From: Prunella strophiata
Taxonomy: Eukaryota > Chordata > Aves > Passeriformes > Prunellidae
Assembly: GCA_036583965.1 (NCBI GenBank)
Contig: JAZBQD010000014.1
Coordinates: 54,751,626-54,815,625, forward strand
Length of the DNA stretch: 64,000 nt
Direction of reading: 5' to 3'
Position 1 is the first letter of the stretch; each line of letters begins with the position of its first letter. Of this stretch, positions 1 through 11,353 are shown piece after piece. Under the pieces are notes generated by a model. The model was not told the DNA's origin and ran no database searches. It saw nothing but the letters and a program-made list of their open reading frames with translations. Both the position numbers and the translations under genes were made by a program.

Positions 1-2660
1 TAATCACTGGAGTAGCACAAGGTCTTGCACTGAATGAGGTAGTTAAAATGAACAACCAGGATGCTACTCCCAGGTACTCAGCAAGTCTTTAGGTGTTGCA
101 AGTCCCTTCAGTAAGTTAATGTTGCCATCTATTATGTGCTATATTCTATACTGATTTCTCTTTCATGGCATACTTCATTATGAATTTAATTTTCTGTCTA
201 TGATTTTACATTAACTTTAACTGTGCCTGTGAAACTGTCAGCATTCAAAAGAATTGTCTTTTTGTACTGTATTGAAGATAAGTTAGCAGTTGCATTTGGT
301 TGGTATTTTGACCAGATTACCCCGATGAGATTTATCAAACAACAAACATTGTTAGGCAAAATGGAATTTTATCAGTAATAGTTTAATGAATGTTGAGATG
401 AATTATTCATTTGATTCTCATAACTTCAACATTGTCTTTAATGAATAATGTGCAAAAACCAAAAAAAAAATTATATTATCCACTTTGTGAAAATTCTGAT
501 CAAGGAAATCCTTATCAGCTGTGCTTTAAGGATAATGAAGCATCAGGAAGAAGTATATAGAGAGTTATTTAGGGTTTAGGACCTAGGCCAGAACCAGGCA
601 CAGTAGTTTTTTTTTCTGTGGTTCTGTCTTATAACAGGATCCAGATCCATGAAGACAGCTTTTACATGTCAGATCAGTACCATTGACAAGTAACAGCTAT
701 AATAATATATTTTATATTTGTTTAATGAACCTCCTTTCTTTCCCCCAGCCCATTATTTAATAAATAATTGAGTATCTTTTTGCCATAAAAAAGCCCAAGT
801 TTTTAATCTTTTTTTTGAAAAATAGACCAGAGTTTACATGATACAGCTTGATTTTCAGATGTCATAGTTAGAGTATGAGAGTATGTACATACTAAACCAC
901 ACTGTGTTTGTGAGATTTATTTAGCACTGGAAACTTATTATTTACTAGCCTACCCATGGGAAATTTACTTCAACAGCTACCTCTTTCAGAAAATTTGGGA
1001 TGTGCATATCTCTTAAATAAAGAAAATGGACAAAAAAAATGAAATAAAAAATTCCAAGGTCCATATTCTGGCATCTGAAAGTGAGACTTTATTAAAAGAG
1101 ATTATAATCACAGGGATAGAAAATGCAATATAAAAACGCAATTGTTTTAAATATACATTTCCACTGCTTACATCTCCTCCTTTATTTTTCTATTTTCCCC
1201 GACAGTCAGTATTCCTTTGCTTTTCAGTGGAGAAGCTTTCAGCCTTTTATTTTTTCTGTTCTCTTTTGGTTTAGATTTCTATCTTTATTAGTAGAACCAT
1301 TAAGTGATTTAAAAGTGATGTATTTTATTTTTAGGTATCTTTTATAGATAAGTAAGAAAGAAAAATAAAAACTCTTAAGAGAGAAGAAAAGGTTTAACAC
1401 TTTGTGCAAGTTTATGTATATAGAAGCTTGGAGGATTTATCTTGCTTAATTTTGTGTCAAATAACCTGATAGGAAAATGCTCAGATTCATAGTCACAGAC
1501 ATTTAGGCAGTATCTTGGGTAGATTGTTGTCTCTGTGACACATGAGCAGTCACTAGGGGAAAATCTGTTTGGGTTTTTATTCCCCTTTCTTCTAAAGGAA
1601 AACAATTCATCTACATTTTTCTTTTTAAAATCTGCCTTTTTTTTTTTTCTTGTTTTCAAATATAACAGACTACTCACCACAAATGCATAAAGGCATCTGA
1701 TTAAATATTTGGACTTAACATGTGCCATAATATCTGGTAAATGAAAAATGTGATATCATGTTTTAAAACATACAAATAAAGATGGACTTCAGCTGGAAAG
1801 CTAGAAACTTAAGCTACTGAAATGTCACTTTGACCTAGCTGAGCTATTAAAGCACAACAAGTTTCAAGCTGTGGTAGCATGCTGCTCCTGCTACATTGTT
1901 CACTTTTATGGTTAGAGGACATCAAAACTGTAATTGAGAAAACACCTCATCCTAATTTTAATGAGGAAGGCACCAGATTGGATAAACGGAGTGTGGATAT
2001 CAGATGAATGCACACACACAGAGACTAGAAAATTATTGTGCTTAATATACTGTTTACATATCTTTAATTAAAATGCTATCTTTGCAAGACAAATGCTGTA
2101 CATAATCCTGGGATTATGTGCTACTAATTCTTAGATTCATTTCTTAATCAATCTCATGTATTTATTAAAGACAAATGTTGGTCTATTACTTTGTGACCTA
2201 GTTTTATTTTATTTTGGCCAGATTTTTCCCTTCTCTGGAATAATAAAAAATAAAGAAAAAATCCCTTCTTTTCTGTTTGGAAGAGGATAAAAGACAGATA
2301 TAATGTATTTTGAAAGACAATAAGCCTTGTGATACCTTCTTATTAGACATTTCCATAAACAAGAGCTATAATACAGTGTAGATGTATGGTTCAATAGGAA
2401 GAGATGTGTAATTACTGAAAAAACCTCTGTTCAAAGTGTAGCCAACAGTTTATATATTTACTAATATATTGGCTATGTACTTATTCCTTTCACAGAGTGA
2501 TTGGTTTCATTAAAAAAAAAAAAGAATAAAAATTGTGGACCTATATTTCTATTTGTATGGGTAATAAGTGATCTCCATTCCATAGTTATTAAGAGCAGAC
2601 AGTGCATGTTTAGAAAAATTTAGTTTATAATAGCAATGCTACCTGCATCTGGGCTAGTTT
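1..2660. other. AT-rich non-coding stretch
   Basis: No gene, recognisable repeat family or RNA gene is seen here. Open frames are short and of the kind chance produces in AT-rich DNA. The longest is on the minus strand at 1375-1728, is lysine-, serine- and cysteine-rich, has no recognisable domain, and crosses a T-run near 1640. Short A and T homopolymers occur near 462, 1025, 1640 and 2512. This is ordinary intergenic or intronic sequence as far as can be read. Confidence 0.6.
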
Positions 2661-2699
2661 AATGCAAATTTGACATGTGAATTTTAATAAAATTCACAT
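2661..2699. promoter_or_regulatory. POU octamer next to a 25-bp near-perfect palindrome
   Basis: A perfect octamer ATGCAAAT, the classical POU/Oct-factor site, lies at 2662-2669. Five bases further on, 2675-2699 is a palindrome with arms ATGTGAATTTTA and its complement around a TA-rich centre, with only the central base pair unmatched. The combination resembles a small homeodomain/POU-type enhancer core. No promoter or gene is visible nearby, so a regulatory role is inference; an octamer is expected by chance about once or twice in 64 kb over both strands. Confidence 0.25.
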
Positions 2700-3925
2700 T
2701 CTGGGTTAAAGGTGAAAATTACTTGAATTGCAACCAACTTTTAAAGTTATATCAAAGATCTCAGTAAGGACATATTTTCTCAATATAAATACAAATAACA
2801 AGGTGCATAAATGTATTGACCCTTGAATGTATCCCCCTTCTGAGATAATACAATCTTGATGAATTATGCTATTATAGCAAAGAACTGAACTTTTCTACAA
2901 AACTGAAGTTAAAACAAATATAAGTAAAAAGTAACATCTCTCCAAGCTAAGAAGGAAATGTTTTGATTTAAGTAAACTTATCAGTTGCATAATAAATATT
3001 TCAAATAAAAAGCAAATGTTTGTACTTTCAATCATTAGCATAAAATATTTTTTAATGTAATGGCATGAGGTTTTTTTTCTACTATAATTAATATATAGGA
3101 AAACTATTTTATTTTCCGCCTTTAATAACAAACCATATTTCATTAAAATATCAATTCCTACTGAATTAGCACAGGATTTTTTCTCTCTTTACATTATGTT
3201 CAGCAGATGTTGTTGAATGGATTCTATTTTTTATATAAGATTATGACAATACAATTAGGATTTTTTCAAAACTGTAATTGTAAAATTGACCTTATTAAAA
3301 TTCCACTTCCTCCATAATTAAAAAAAAAAAAACTAATTACTTGTAGTAATTGGACCAGAAATGACATTTTCAGTTCATTAATATTCAACAAATTGTTTTT
3401 GAAGGTGTTCTTGCATGGTTAGTAGTGAGTCTTCAACATTTCTGTTCATTTCTTATTTAAAAGTCATCTGGAATAATAGTTTGCATCTTAATAAGACAAG
3501 TTCCTATGAATTGATTTTATTTATAAGGTTTTTAATTGCTAATTAATGTGTGAAAATATCTGTCTCCTGTAATATTTGCAACACATGAAGTGAAAGGTGA
3601 ATGTAGTAGAACAACAATTTGCACATTGCTGCACCGCTCTAAATAAGCATGAAAGATACCATATTTCCCATCCACAAATTCTCACTATTCTTTCTAGAAA
3701 TGTCAAAACCAGGTTTAATATGTCACGGTACTGTGCACCTGAATAAAGAAGTTAATTTATCTAACATTAAAAAGTAGAGGCAAATCAAAATAATGATGCA
3801 TGAACAATTTTATTAACCAGCAAAATACAACTGAGATAATTTCAAGGTGTACACGTTTGTATTATTTGATATAATGACATTTGAATTGATATTATATATG
3901 CACTCTCATTCTCTTTTTACATTTT
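2700..3925. other. AT-rich non-coding stretch
   Basis: No gene or recognisable repeat is seen. Short A-runs (near 3310) and T-runs (near 3070) occur. The open frame on the minus strand at 2895-3143 has no recognisable motif and is probably chance. Confidence 0.55.
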
Positions 3926-3959
3926 GTGATATATGTGTCTGTACCTCTAACCTTGAAGT

Positions 3960-4075
3960 GTAATTCCTCTGATGTCCCTGAAGCAGTCAGAGCTCAGTTA
4001 GGGCTCAGTCACAGCTATGAAGAGATTTCCTTACTGATAAGTTTGATCCATGAGCTGGAGCGATCACTTTTAAGG
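3960..4075 (+). other. Exon-like open segment ending at a strong splice donor (unrecognised)
   Basis: The plus-strand frame read from 3926 is open and reads like a real protein helix, including SHSYEEISLLISLIHELERS. It runs to a good 5' splice donor, AAGG followed by GTAAGTG, with GT at 4076. The upstream acceptor is unclear: a pyrimidine-rich run with tctctttttac lies at 3908-3920, and candidate AGs fall near 3959 and 3985. If an exon, it would end in phase 0. The start given is the first plausible AG. No family was recognised, so this may equally be a chance frame. Confidence 0.2.
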
Positions 4076-6480
4076 GTAAGTGTCAAATTGCCAATAAAAA
4101 CTGTCAGATGAAGTGAAATGTGAAGTAATTTTGAGTGACAGGTCTGCATCAGAAGTTGAACTGAAATGATTTTGCAATTTCCCTTTGTCAGGCAAAGAGT
4201 CTTCATGTGATTTTGGGGTTTATATTTCCATAAGTAGACATAAATTTTGAATAACCCTGCTTCTGTTTGTTAAATTTCAATATCTTCAGATATATAACCT
4301 GAATGTAAGACTGAGAAACTGCAGGTGTTTCAGGAATTTTGGGAGCTTCCAAAGTTAGGTTGCATCTGAGAACGGAGGTTCAAGATCACAGTATTGCACT
4401 GAAGGCAATTTTTAAAAGTGCATCCCTCAGAATCAACTCCAAAACTAATTTTTTTCATGTCCTACTGTTTTTCTGGGGAGCTTTCTTTACTCTTACAATC
4501 CTTCAGTCAGCAATTTTCACTTCCAGATTAGAAAAATCAATAAATTTACTAAATAAAAGAAAAGGACAAGTTTTTTAATTTATGGGAACTAATGTTGTAT
4601 AGAACCTACCTCTTTAATTAAAACATTACCAACAGCTAAATTTCTGAGCAATTTCTAGTTTAGCCTGTAGTAGCTCATAGCAGCTGTGGCAAAAGAAAAT
4701 TGACAGCACTCAGGACTAATCACCAGTTATTCTTTTTATTGAAAGGGACATCTTAGTTTTTACCTTTCAAAATAGAACATTTATCAGTACTCCAAGTGTG
4801 ATGATGTCCAGAGTACATACACACTTTGCTAGCAGCATCTCAATCAAGTCTTCAAACCCCCTGTGCTTTCCAGGAGGAATGTCATAGTTCCTCTACTCGT
4901 AAATCCAGACCCACAGAAACATTTTGATACACTTGAAACATTTTGAAACATTGCAGATAATTAAGTTCCCAGTTTAGAAGGTTTATATAGCAGGTTCATC
5001 TGTTAGTTTATAAGCAGTAGAAAAGCATCAATTTGAAACCAAAAAAGTAGTACCAAGTCAAAATTTTCCAGGAATCTGCAATTTCATTGCAGTTTTTGAA
5101 AAGAGAGATGCAAGAGATTCACGTCTGCTAATCAAGGGCAGTAGTGTCCACTAGGATATCAGAGAATGAGATGCAATTATCACCCTTCCACCTTTGGGAT
5201 GAACTTCCTTTGAAACAGAGAAGTCTCTGTTCATGCAACCAGCATCCCCTTGTTGAGGTAAGGGTTCATATTCAACCACTGCAACTGAAGGATTCACTAC
5301 ATGGCACTCACAGTTTGAAAGAAAAAGAAACACCTAGATAGGGGCTAGATATGAACATGATATGTTTCCTTACATATCATTTCCTGACTGTGATTAATGC
5401 TCATGGTAGTTCAAAAGAGCTGCTAAGTAAATAGATGTAATGACTGTAATTCAATGGTGTATTTTGTTTGTAATATGATGAAAATTCTCTTTTTTTCATA
5501 TTTCTGATGTATGTAGAAGTCTCGCTTCTTTAGAAGCATACCAATATCGTCAGCTCAGTCTGCTTTTGTGAGTGAAATATCATGGGACTGTTTATTAGAA
5601 TATTCAAATTGATTTCTAGGCAGGTATATTAGCTCTGGGAGAAAGAAAAATAGGAAAAGAAAACACAAAAGGAAAAGATAGCTTCTTTAGGTCTACAGTC
5701 CCATAATGGGTTTAAAATGCTAATTCTGGCATGCAACAAAAGAATTATTTCTACCACAGCTTTGAAATAATAATGATTTTTCTCACACAGTTAATTTCCA
5801 CAGCAATCAATTACATTACTCATTCTGTAGTTTATGTATAAGGTGTATAGTTAAAATTGGAAGTGCATGCCATTTGAATAACATGATGATGTAGCTGGTA
5901 TATATTGCCTGCACCACTTTTGATTCTTAGAAAAAAAAAAATAATCTGCCTTAGCCTTCACACTCAATCAGGAAAAATTGGTTAGATTTGTAGGCTTCAT
6001 ACTCTAATATTTGTATGACATTCAGAACCACATTTAAATCAGGAAACTAAGATTGGCAATTTGGAAAAGAAGTCTTATAATAATAATATAAAATCATTTG
6101 GAAAAAACCAAACAAATAAACATTATGTCTAAGAAGCACTGTTTTGTGCAATGAGTATTAACATTTTGAAACTGTTGAAATTATGCTCCACCTTATTTAA
6201 TCCAAATTAAATTTTTTGGACTAAATTTTTGAAGGTTTTGAAGGCATATTAGGAAGTCAGAGCTCATAATTTTTATGAAATAGTTTTGATTATGTTGACA
6301 TCAGATGTTGCTCAATTTTGTGTTTGTATTAATATTTGTAAATAAAATATTTACTATCCAAAGGTCTTGCATGACTTTCAGTCCCCATGGCTTTAAACTT
6401 CCTGAGAAGATGTTACTATGTTTACAAAGGCTTAAAATAAATTATTCATAATAATAATAATAGTGAGGGTAATGGTATGT
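4076..6480. other. AT-rich non-coding stretch
   Basis: No recognisable gene or repeat family. A short frame at 5144-5341 contains a donor-like GAG followed by GTAAGG at about 5257, but the acceptor side is purine-rich and unconvincing. A short (ATA)n run lies at about 6448-6462. Confidence 0.5.
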
Positions 6481-7920
6481 CTGAAGAAGCCAGAATGGAA
6501 GTTATCCAGAGCAAACCGTGTGCTAAGCAAGAATCCAATTGCCCTTCATGACTGAAGATGTGCAGCTCACTGTTGCAGAGCTCAGAACTGTTGCATTGTC
6601 TTTTTACCATTTTGCTCACCAGTTCCTCCTTTTGTGTGACTGTCACAACCCATTTCTAGAGGCCACAATGTTTGTTATAAATTCTTGTCAAGCTAAACAT
6701 AGACACCAGCCCATGTACCAGGGAACTTGTGATTTTGTTGTACAGTTGCCATAAGTCTGGCAACCAGCCCACTGTTTAGACTCAAAATGTATTGGGTAAC
6801 AAGCCCCTAAATTCATACACTATACTTTTAAAAGTGGAAGTTAACAAACCCTACAATAAGCTCTCAGCTCCTACCAAGACACTTCTCAAAGCTGCTGGCT
6901 ACCAAGACACAAAACACCTTCACGAGTTCCCCACTCCCACAAAAAAGTTCAGCATGGAATACAGGTAGAATACAGTAGCTATGCTTTGCCCAGGCAAAGC
7001 AAGGAGGGAGACAAAGAAAGACAGTAAAGGGAGACAGAGAACAAAAAATATCATCATGATACCATATTTGTCCTGCTGCTTGGATGGCCCAGAGCTGGGG
7101 TAAACAATGAGAGCAAAAGAAGAAAAAGGAATGAGGGAGCCTGATTTGCTTCCTTTTCTAGTTAATTTGGTGTACAGCTCCTACGTAAACTAAATTTTCT
7201 TGCATGCACACAGGAAGTGAGTCAGGGGGCAGCTGAGCCCAAGTGTCAAGATAGAGCAGGAAGTTTGCTCAGAACAACACTGTCCCACCTCCACAGAACC
7301 CTCTCTTTTGATCATCCCTTTCTCTTCATAACAGTCAGAATGTTTGAGACAAAATGTGGTTACAATTGGTCCTCCACAGTAACATTATTCTTTGAATCCC
7401 TTTCAAAGAACTTAGTAAGTGGACTTAGTCCATTAGCTCAGTTTCATTCCTGTTTACCTTTCTTAACCCCATTTTTTTATTTGTCAAATTCAGTCACAAA
7501 TAGATTTTATTCTAGTCAGTAGATTTATTTTACACTGCAGAGTAATTGCAGCTCCACATTTGTATCAGTTTCTCTTTTGTCAAGTGTTATTTACTCTTTC
7601 CACACACCATTTTAATTTTGCAACACCTGGCCCCAGCTTCATGTAGATTTTTTCAGTGATGCCAGATAATCCCTTTGCTTCTTGTTGTGAATGTTTCCAT
7701 TAGCTAAGATTGCTGACTGGAAACTTTCACCTGGCAGCACCCCACTAACTTGTACAGTGGTGGTCTCTCTCCACACAGCTTTGGAAACAGAGAATGCATC
7801 CTTGTGTGCTTATATTTATTACTCTACCAGGGTGAGAGTATCTTTTATGAATCCACCCTTTGTGTTGACAGCTGATCTTCAGAACCACCAGGTAGTCCAG
7901 CAAGATTGTCTGAAATAAAA
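6481..7920. other. GC-richer block, possibly an old interspersed repeat
   Basis: Base composition is visibly less AT-rich than the flanks, with many CA and AG dinucleotides and a purine-rich run at about 7000-7045. Frames such as 7217-7522 and 7691-7918 encode nothing recognised. The stretch beginning TGTCACAACC near 6640 reads like a retroviral LTR end, but its other end could not be fixed, so no mobile-element call is made. Confidence 0.3.
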
Positions 7921-9543
7921 CCTCAAATCATTGTAGCAAATATTTTCCATTACTTGTAGCAAGCTGACCTGCTTCTCAAAGTCAGGGAAGTTAAGTACAG
8001 CATATATTTGATTTAAGAAATTACAGCATATATTTTGGTTTTCTTCATTACAGTATAATTACAGTTACTATATAAATTAATATTTTCAGGCCTTGAATTA
8101 TCCAAGTTTTTTTTTCCCATTTCTGTTCTATTTTCCCCCAAATGCTACTGTAACTGCCCGTGGTACAGTACTATGATGTGCACAAACATACCCACTTTAA
8201 TAGCTTTCTTCAGTAAGGAGGTCAATAGAAATAGCACACAGTGACCCATAATTGAATGCAAGAGATTTACTGAAACTGATTAAAGTTTCAGAGTCACGCA
8301 CAGGCAGCCACGCTCATACATCTCAACCAGGCTGTAAGTGCACATCTTCCCTCATACTGACTTGCAGATTTAAGAGTCATGTCCTAGGTCAAAGAATATA
8401 CTCATGATAGAGGAACCTGAAAGTGCCTGGATGAATAATAATAATTACAATTAATAAAATACTTTGTACAAGGGACGGTTGATGGCTTTACCAATCTTTC
8501 AAAATATGTTGTGGTTGATAACAATTGCTTAGGTCTGCAAATCTTCTCTTCTTCATAATTTGAAATAATAGTTTAACTTAATTTAAAATGTAAGTCAAAC
8601 ACAAATCATGAACCAGATCCCAGACTCTTGCAAACTATTATAGAGTGACTTTACCACTTAGTAGGGAGCCCAATTACTGCACTAGATGTTAAACTTTTAT
8701 ATAAATTCACAAATGAATGAGAAAAGAAACTTTGAGTTGCTTTTAAAATGGGTGGTGTTTTTTTTATCGAGGAAAGCATAAGCCACAGAATTTAAGTAAC
8801 TGTAAAACAGACAACAGTTAAAATGTTTGAGTTTTCACTGGAAGAACAAAAATTCTATGATTTTTTTTTAATTTTGAAAAGACATCTTTGAAAAAAACAG
8901 AAATATATCTCTCCTGATTCAGGTACACTGTAAAAATGACAGACAGACTCTTTAGCACCATTTAGGAAGTTAGGGTAGAATGGGATTTTTATAAACCATG
9001 ACAAATTTTAATGGCTAATGTGTTTCAGATACTGAGATCCTATTTTTCATCAAATTAAAATTTGTACTTCCTGTTCCTCTGTGTTTAGACTGTTTATTTG
9101 TTTTAATCAATTAGATTTAGATATAAAAAAAAATTGATGTCTACATATGAAGTAGGGTTTTTTGCAGTTCTTTCACTTGTTAGTGGAAGAAAATTGCCAT
9201 TATTTATCACAGTGATTATCTGACCATTTTTAAATATCTGCTTCAGGGTAAAATGAGACATTCTTGAAACTTTATTCTCTGAATCTTCTGATTGTGGTGG
9301 GACCCTAAGGCAAGAAAGTAAGATGCAGATATCCAAATGTAAATGAACACAATTCATCCAAACAATTACCCACAGCTTATCAGATAAGTGATGGATATAC
9401 TCCTTTCTTGTCAGATATATGTAGGAGACTGGACTCAGAAAGCAGTTTCCCTCCAAGTCTCTTCCTTTTTTTTTCTGTTCATATACTTGGACAGTCATAA
9501 ACCTTTCTTTAGTTCATTCTTTACCTTTATTTCCCTTCTGCAG
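7921..9543. other. AT-rich non-coding stretch
   Basis: No recognisable gene or repeat. The 131-codon minus-strand frame at 9103-9498 has no recognisable domain. Its plus-strand complement carries the pyrimidine-rich tract leading into the acceptor at 9543, which may partly explain the open minus frame. Confidence 0.5.
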
Positions 9544-9592
9544 TATCCAAAAGGAAAGCCTTGAAGATATAAACCGCTTCCCAGTTAAAGAG
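9544..9592 (+). other. 49-bp exon-like segment between strong splice signals (unrecognised)
   Basis: A long pyrimidine tract ending in ttcccttctgcag gives an excellent acceptor at 9543. The segment ends AAAGAG followed by GTAAAA, an acceptable donor. Only one frame is open through the segment. After one leading base it reads IQKESLEDINRFPVKE and ends exactly on a codon boundary (phase 0). That frame is charged, well mixed and protein-like. Short segments are often open by chance, and no gene was recognised, so confidence is low. It lies on the same strand as the segments at 33878 and 34530, and its end phase suits the first of them. Confidence 0.25.
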
Positions 9593-11175
9593 GTAAAAAA
9601 ACTTTTGCTTTCATTATGCTACAACCCCATTAGGGCATGTCTTAATCAATAGAAGGTAAAAGGCAAATAAATGATCTAAATCTAAATATTTTTACATTTA
9701 TACAATGCATTATAAATGTTTTGTTAATATAAATATTAAGAATAGTTACTCTGTCTCTACACTTTAAGCAAACATTCTGGAAGAATAAGCTTTCTTTCTG
9801 CAGCAGACCCAAACTTTATCTTATTTCAAAATGTCTCATAAGAAAAGAATTATACAAAGAGGATACAAAGTGTTAAGAGATATTTGTATAATCATTTATA
9901 TAAAAGTTTTCTATGTTTTGTGACTTCTTATGGACTTACAGTTATCTTTGAATATATGTGTAACTAAATGGGTAGAGTAAATAAAATTCTTCTATAAATA
10001 CATTAAATAGAATAACTTTCTCTGTTGACCACATGACAAAAATTGCCTTCAGGTCTGAGTAATCTGAGAGATTAGTAGTTTATTAAATAATCTTTATTTC
10101 TAATCCATAAAACTACATTTCTAAATTGTAGTGTATCTTCTAATTTCATGCATATTTTATCACAAAGAAAGTTCACATAGATAAGCAATAATAATAATTG
10201 AAATGAGACTACTCATCAGAAGTGATAGATACTGATAGGTGGGTTGTTTTTAAAAATGGCTTTTTCTCCTGTCAAAAAAAAAAAAAGAAAAAAAAAGAAA
10301 AAATAATTACACTGAATCCAAAGAGTCTGCCAGAAGTCTCTTTCCACATATGTGCATGAACTTACATAGAAAGTATTTTTTTGGCATGCTAAGTGAATAT
10401 CTATGCCTATATATGCACTGTGTTATCTAGTGTAGTATAACATTTATATTTTCTTACATTTATTTAATCAAATATATATTATGTTGACATTGATATTTAG
10501 TGGTCACATATGTTTGCTCTATTCATGTTGAAAAGTCATTATAATTTCACAGAACTTTATAGTAAATCTCTTGTTAGCAATGCATTGTGCATGTAATACG
10601 AGAGATTCTTTTATTTAGGAACTTTAAAATGTGAAGTGCTTGCTTTTTGCCTAACCTTACTGAGACAACCAAAACATACATTAGAAAAAAATGATGAAAC
10701 CTTCCAAACCTTCTTTCATTGAGATCTTGCTGTGCCAACACACTGTACTGAGTTCCACTCAGAGCAGAATATAGAATAAATAGAATAGAACTCATGCCCT
10801 AGCTACAGAGTGGCAGAAGGTTTTGTTACCATTTTCTGCTTTACTGAAAGCAACAGAATGAGTTGTCAGTTAATGCAGACATTCTGAGATCTTCCAGCAC
10901 CTTCATGCCTTCTAGGACAATCAGTGAACTCTAAGGTTAACATATAAATTGTCATTGCTGGGTTTTTTCATATTGTTCAGAGCAATAGCTACAGATTTAG
11001 GAACATTCAAATACCAGTAGCATAACTATTATCATCTACTTCTAGGTTCAGAACTTTTGTTTCACACATTTGGTGCTCGTGTCAGAACCAGAATAAAAGG
11101 TCCATTATTATTATCTAGAATAAAATCATCCACTTTTTTCTTTTCCTGGTAAGTAGCATATAACATTTTAAAAGA
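9593..11175. other. AT-rich non-coding stretch with an A-rich simple repeat
   Basis: No gene is seen. An interrupted A-rich tract, A runs broken by single G, occupies about 10275-10304. A second acceptor-like site (ctttctttctgcag, about 9801) has no matching donor. Confidence 0.5.
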
Positions 11176-11353
11176 TAGCTTATTTTTCACTCTGACCTGT
11201 ATTTCTTATGTTCTCCTCTTTCAGTTCTGTCTCCCCATGCCCCTGGCAGGGAAGTGAGCAAGAGGCTGAGTGATGCTTAGTTGCCAGCTGATGTTAAACC
11301 ATGACATTCCAACAACCCTTTCAGTAATAGTTTATTTTTCACTGTGACCTGTA
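11176..11353. repeat. Pair of near-identical 26-mers, 152 bp apart
   Basis: Positions 11176-11201 and 11328-11353 both carry a version of TTATTTTTCACTSTGACCTG and differ at only two positions over 26 bases. They bracket the LTR relic. They could be a decayed tandem duplication or a remnant of internal LTR repetition; they are longer than a normal retroviral target duplication. Confidence 0.55.
11202..11306 (+). mobile_element. Relic of an avian ERV LTR 3' (U5) end
   Basis: The sequence from the pyrimidine-rich run near 11205, through gggaagtgagcaag, to gttaaaccatgaca matches the remembered 3' end of a widespread bird LTR family; the related, nearly complete copy lies reversed at 42876-43477. 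It ends in CA, as LTRs do. The upstream U3 and R parts are absent or too decayed to recognise, and no target duplication was found. A near-identical 26-mer flanks it on both sides (11176-11201 and 11328-11353). Confidence 0.5.

Noticed and set aside
6640..8245. Possible 1.6-kb LTR beginning TGTCACAACC with gtgac on both sides
   Set aside because: The 5-bp match was found only by searching a long range, so chance is plausible; internal order of LTR landmarks could not be confirmed.
9103..9498. 131-codon minus-strand frame
   Set aside because: No recognisable domain; hydrophobic and low-information composition expected from AT-rich DNA.
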